Shown: positions 61,205 to 64,000 of the stretch, one piece after another
Layout of the letters: the number at the start of each line of letters is the position of its first letter
Numbering within the stretch: the first letter of the stretch is position 1
Source: Pectobacterium aroidearum
GTDB lineage: Bacteria; Pseudomonadota; Gammaproteobacteria; Enterobacterales; Enterobacteriaceae
Direction of reading: 5' to 3'
NCBI RefSeq assembly: GCF_041228105.1
Contig: NZ_CP166097.1
Coordinates: 682,001 to 746,000, forward strand
DNA length: 64,000 nt
Position numbers and translations under genes: made by a program
The notes under the pieces: model-generated
The model's input: the letters and a program-made list of their open reading frames with translations, nothing else
Told to the model about the DNA's origin: nothing
The model's database searches: none

Positions 61205-61289
61205 ACGATGATGTCTCCATTTTGCGATGAAACGTTGCTGACCGTGTATACGGCGTATCTTCTGTGTCAGCGACCAAAACGCTTTATAG

Positions 61290-61480
61290 TTTGATTTTTT
61301 CAAATTATGAAGTGGTGTGGCCGAATCTTATCATATCCGCATTCTTGTATAACATAACCCCCGAACTCTGGATTTCCTTACAGTGACAAGCGTAGGCAGT
61401 CCAGAGGCATGTTAGCGCGCTGAATGTATAGGGGAATGCATACGACTCCCTATGATAGTGATAATTTGAAATTATGAAGG
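61290..61480. promoter_or_regulatory. Repeated dyads in the LysR/NmrA control region
   Basis: AAATTATGAAG occurs at 61302-61312 and 61469-61479. The first is part of the dyad TTCA-AATTA-TGAA, the second of ATAATTT-G-AAATTAT. The spacing of about 167 bases and LysR-like AT-rich symmetry make them candidate regulator-binding sites; the second nearly abuts the ribosome site of the reductase gene. Confidence 0.4.
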
Positions 61481-61489
61481 AGTTAAGTA

Positions 61490-62419
61490 ATGAATGATAG
61501 CGGATCCGCGTTGAAAGATATTCTTGTGCTTGGTGCAGGGCAGCTCGGTATGGCGGTATTGCGTGCTCTCGCGCCGCGTGCACGTGCCCTGCCATTGTCG
61601 GTCACGGCACTGGTTTCACCGGGCACCATTAACGATCCGTCGGAGCAGAATAGGGCAACACTGGCCGAACTCCGTGCTCTGGGGGTTGACGTGATGGGGT
61701 TCGATCTGGCCTCGGATGAACATACCCTGACGGGGCTTTTCGGGAATTATAAGACGATAGTGAACTGCTCGGGATTCGTTGCGGGGCCTGGCACTCAGAT
61801 GAAAATAACCAGAGCGGTGTTGGCTGCCAACGTAGCGCGCTATTTCCCCTGGCAGTTTGGCGTTGACTATGACGTCGTTGGTCGAAACAGCGGGCATCCG
61901 GTTTTTGATGAGCAGTACGACGTGAGGCAGTTGCTGCGTGGCCAGCAACGTACCGAATGGGTGATTGTCTCGACGGGCATGTTCACGAGTTTCCTGTTTG
62001 AACCCGCCTTTGATGTGGTGGATCTGGAACGCGGAACCCTTCACGGTCTGGGAAGTTGGGATACCAAAGTGACCGTGACAATCCCCGAAGACATTGGCTG
62101 GCTCACGACGGAAATCTTGCTGGCTGAACCACGCCTGGTTAATGAGGTGGTTTATGTGGCTGGCGACACGATTTCATACGGGCAGCTTGCTGATGTTGTT
62201 GAACATGTCACGGGAAGGGTGTTTGAGAAGACCGTATGGACGCTGGACAAATTGCGCGCAGACCTGAAGACTGCTCCAGATGACGTCATGACGCGCTACC
62301 GTGCAGCGTTCGCTTTGGGTGAGGGGATGTGGTGGGACAAATCCGGTACGTTCAATCAACGTAATGGCTACGAGACGGTCGACGTCGAGCATTTCTTACG
62401 GATGCAACTGCAAAAATAG
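61490..62419 (+). CDS. NmrA-family NAD(P)H-dependent reductase (aromatic alcohol/isoflavone reductase-like)
   Basis: A 309-residue atypical short-chain dehydrogenase of the NmrA/isoflavone reductase type. The N-terminal cofactor loop is ILVLGAGQLGMAVLRALAPR (G-x-G-x-x-G, near residues 11-30). The segment ARYFPWQFGVDYDVVGRNSG follows the family pattern of phenylpropanoid-related reductases. Relatives reduce plant-derived aromatic compounds, or merely sense NADP; which applies is unknown. AAGGAG precedes the ATG. It is divergent from the LysR gene and convergent with sgrR. Confidence 0.82.
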   Translation: MNDSGSALKDILVLGAGQLGMAVLRALAPRARALPLSVTALVSPGTINDPSEQNRATLAELRALGVDVMGFDLASDEHTLTGLFGNYKTIVNCSGFVAGPGTQMKITRAVLAANVARYFPWQFGVDYDVVGRNSGHPVFDEQYDVRQLLRGQQRTEWVIVSTGMFTSFLFEPAFDVVDLERGTLHGLGSWDTKVTVTIPEDIGWLTTEILLAEPRLVNEVVYVAGDTISYGQLADVVEHVTGRVFEKTVWTLDKLRADLKTAPDDVMTRYRAAFALGEGMWWDKSGTFNQRNGYETVDVEHFLRMQLQK

Positions 62420-62427
62420 GCAGAAGG

Positions 62428-62459
62428 GTGCGGTGCAATTCTCTTTGCTCCGCACTTTT
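62428..62459 (+). terminator. Terminator of the NmrA-type gene
   Basis: GTGCGG (62428-62433) pairs with CCGCAC (62450-62455), with an inner GCAA/TTGC stem, followed by TTTT. Confidence 0.65.
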
Positions 62460-62468
62460 CAGATACCG

Positions 62469-64000
62469 TCAGCGTTCCGGCGGCGCGAACCAGGCAGATT
62501 TGAAATCAAACCAGCCCAGCATATTCATCCGGACGCCGCGCATACTACGTTGCCCCTGAAGTTGCAGCCAATGGTGCAGCAGAGGGTGCAGTTGACCGCT
62601 GGCGATCAGTTTTTCACACCACTCCGCCATCGGCAGCGTCTGGTTACGCCACTGCTGTGCATCTGCATGCAGATTGTCATCCAGACAGTGCTGGGCCAGC
62701 GGGAGTTCGTAGAGCATCGCGAACAGGGAAAATTCGATCGGCAGGTAACAATTCAGGCTACCAAACCAGATATCGCTGTCGGCATTGCCCTGATACCAGT
62801 CTTCGTAGCTGACCGTCTGAATATGCAACGTGACGCCGTGCTGTGCCAGCAGCGTGCGCATAATCTCACTTAATATCCGGTATTCAGGATGTGCCTGATA
62901 GAACGTGAGCGTGACTTCTGTCAGCCCTTTAGGAATGGATTGCGGTACATCGGGATGGTGATGGTGCCAGCGCGGCAGCAGGCTGTAGGCGGGCGACCAG
63001 TCACGCTGGTTGCTGGTATTGGCGTGGTTGAGTAGCGAAATGGGGTTAAATATCTGCCTGAGCCATCGCTGAGCTTCCGGTCGTGATGCTAACGGCGAAC
63101 GCTTGTCGAACAGCAGGAAATAGCCGCCTTCTTCCATCCGGCTTTCTAACTGTTCGTGACGAGAATTGTCAGACTGGAGTTGGATAGATACTGGCATTTC
63201 CTCCGGTTCGTCGGGAAGAACCCAGATATTGACCTCATCAATCAGCGCCCGATAGCCAAAATAGTCATCGAAGGCGCGAATTTTCAATTGATTACTATTA
63301 TTGCGTACCACGGCATAAGGGCCAGTGCCAATTGGGTGCTGGGCAAAATCGGGTAGCGTTTGCCACTCTTGCGGCAAAATCATGGCGTGCACGCTGCCTA
63401 ATAACCACGGTAGCCAGTTATCCGGGCTGTTTAACCGGATATCAATCACGAAGGGTATTGGCGAGGTGACGCTTTCAATATGAGAAAAGAGCGGGAGCGG
63501 AATAAGACGAGAGAGTGACGTGGTGATGTCATCCATCGTGAGCTCTCGTCCGTGATGAAAACGGATAGCCGGGCGCAGATAGAAGCGCCAGTGTAGGGAG
63601 GAGACCCTCTGCCAGTGATGAGCCAGGTCGGGTTCAACTTCCCCATTTTCCTCATTTATCTTGGTAAGACCGCTGAAAATTTGCCGTGCGATGTGCATTT
63701 CAGAACGCCGCAGCGCCGATCCGGGCTGCAGATTGCGTAATGGGCGGTAATAGAGAATACGCAGAATATGCTTTCCCTGCCGGAAGCTCCGTCCGAGGTG
63801 AGCAAGTAACATCTGGCGTATCGCTTCTTTATCACCAACCAATTGCACCAGTTGCTCAATGCGGTCCTGTTCCAGCAGATCTTCAGCGCGCTGCTGCTGT
63901 AGTGCTAATCCGGTATAAACAAATGACAGTTGAGAGCGCTTCCCCCTGCCAGCTTCTGCCTGCCAGACGAGCCAGCCTTCTTGCTGCATCGCGTTCAACA
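62469..64000 (-). CDS. sgrR: Transcriptional regulator SgrR (N-terminus beyond the window)
   Basis: The C-terminal 510 or so residues of SgrR, the activator of the glucose-phosphate stress small RNA SgrS. Visible parts are the end of the N-terminal DNA-binding domain ([20 protein letters not shown]) and the long solute-binding-protein-like domain. That domain has [14 protein letters not shown] [40 protein letters not shown] and [14 protein letters not shown]. The C-terminal stretch is [20 protein letters not shown] with AWFAPPER after it. The frame stays open to the edge, and the apparent start at 63998 (TTG) is internal: E. coli SgrR has about 40 more residues. sgrS and setA should lie further right. 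Confidence 0.93.
   Translation of the reverse strand, partial: LNAMQQEGWLVWQAEAGRGKRSQLSFVYTGLALQQQRAEDLLEQDRIEQLVQLVGDKEAIRQMLLAHLGRSFRQGKHILRILYYRPLRNLQPGSALRRSEMHIARQIFSGLTKINEENGEVEPDLAHHWQRVSSLHWRFYLRPAIRFHHGRELTMDDITTSLSRLIPLPLFSHIESVTSPIPFVIDIRLNSPDNWLPWLLGSVHAMILPQEWQTLPDFAQHPIGTGPYAVVRNNSNQLKIRAFDDYFGYRALIDEVNIWVLPDEPEEMPVSIQLQSDNSRHEQLESRMEEGGYFLLFDKRSPLASRPEAQRWLRQIFNPISLLNHANTSNQRDWSPAYSLLPRWHHHHPDVPQSIPKGLTEVTLTFYQAHPEYRILSEIMRTLLAQHGVTLHIQTVSYEDWYQGNADSDIWFGSLNCYLPIEFSLFAMLYELPLAQHCLDDNLHADAQQWRNQTLPMAEWCEKLIASGQLHPLLHHWLQLQGQRSMRGVRMNMLGWFDFKSAWFAPPER

Noticed and set aside
62469..64000. A complete sgrR starting at 63998, with sgrS in the window
   Set aside because: The frame continues past the edge and the family N-terminus is longer; sgrS would be beyond the right end.

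Overview
The window reads as a chromosomal segment of a plant-associated member of the Enterobacterales, most likely Pectobacterium or a close relative. The basis is near-E. coli gene content and order in the core (mog-satP-dnaKJ-nhaAR-rpsT-ribF-ileS-lspA-fkpB-ispH-dapB-carAB, then folA-apaH-apaG-rsmA-pdxA-surA-lptD-djlA-rluA-rapA-polB, then yabI, thiBPQ, sgrR), interrupted by accessory genes such as a secreted GH43 glycosidase. The genus is an inference; no 16S or other decisive marker is present.

Bases 1-6943 are the right-hand end of a Mu-like prophage: a small capsid protein, a gpT-like major head protein, baseplate proteins (gp44-gp48 equivalents), a tail fibre and its assembly protein. 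The prophage is defective. One reading frame joins the start of a Mu gp35-type protein directly to the C-terminal three quarters of the gp44 (P) baseplate hub protein, so the block that normally encodes tail sheath, tube, tape measure and DNA-circularisation protein is missing. The prophage end lies inside a membrane diguanylate cyclase gene, which is cut in its GGDEF domain.

Bases 8060-29365 hold core genes: molybdopterin adenylyltransferase, an MHS-family transporter, an acetate/succinate transporter, the DnaK-DnaJ chaperones with a sigma-32 promoter, the Na+/H+ antiporter and its regulator, S20 (TTG start), the ribF-ileS-lspA-fkpB-ispH cluster, dapB, and carAB with PurR and ARG boxes and a TTG start. 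Bases 29500-35400 are mixed: a WYL regulator with a VOC protein, a LysE exporter, YjjPB, folA, a LysR/DUF606 divergent pair and an unrecognised small ORF. Bases 35407-49660 hold the minus-strand apaH-apaG-rsmA-pdxA-surA-lptD cluster, djlA, and minus-strand rluA, rapA and polB.

From 49.7 kb the order departs from E. coli. A dCache-GGDEF cyclase stands where araBAD would be. After yabI come ilvBN with a valine-rich leader and attenuator, and a secreted GH43 enzyme. The thiamine transporter thiBPQ follows under a TPP riboswitch. A divergent LysR/NmrA-reductase pair then separates thiB from sgrR, which runs off the right edge. A degenerate 40-bp copy of the sgrR 3' end lies beside thiB, marking where sgrR once ended or was duplicated when the cassette arrived.

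I saw no tRNA or rRNA genes, insertion-sequence transposase or CRISPR array. I did not find a clear new multi-gene system. The best leads are the prophage deletion fusion with its insertion site, and the sgrR relic beside the LysR/NmrA cassette.
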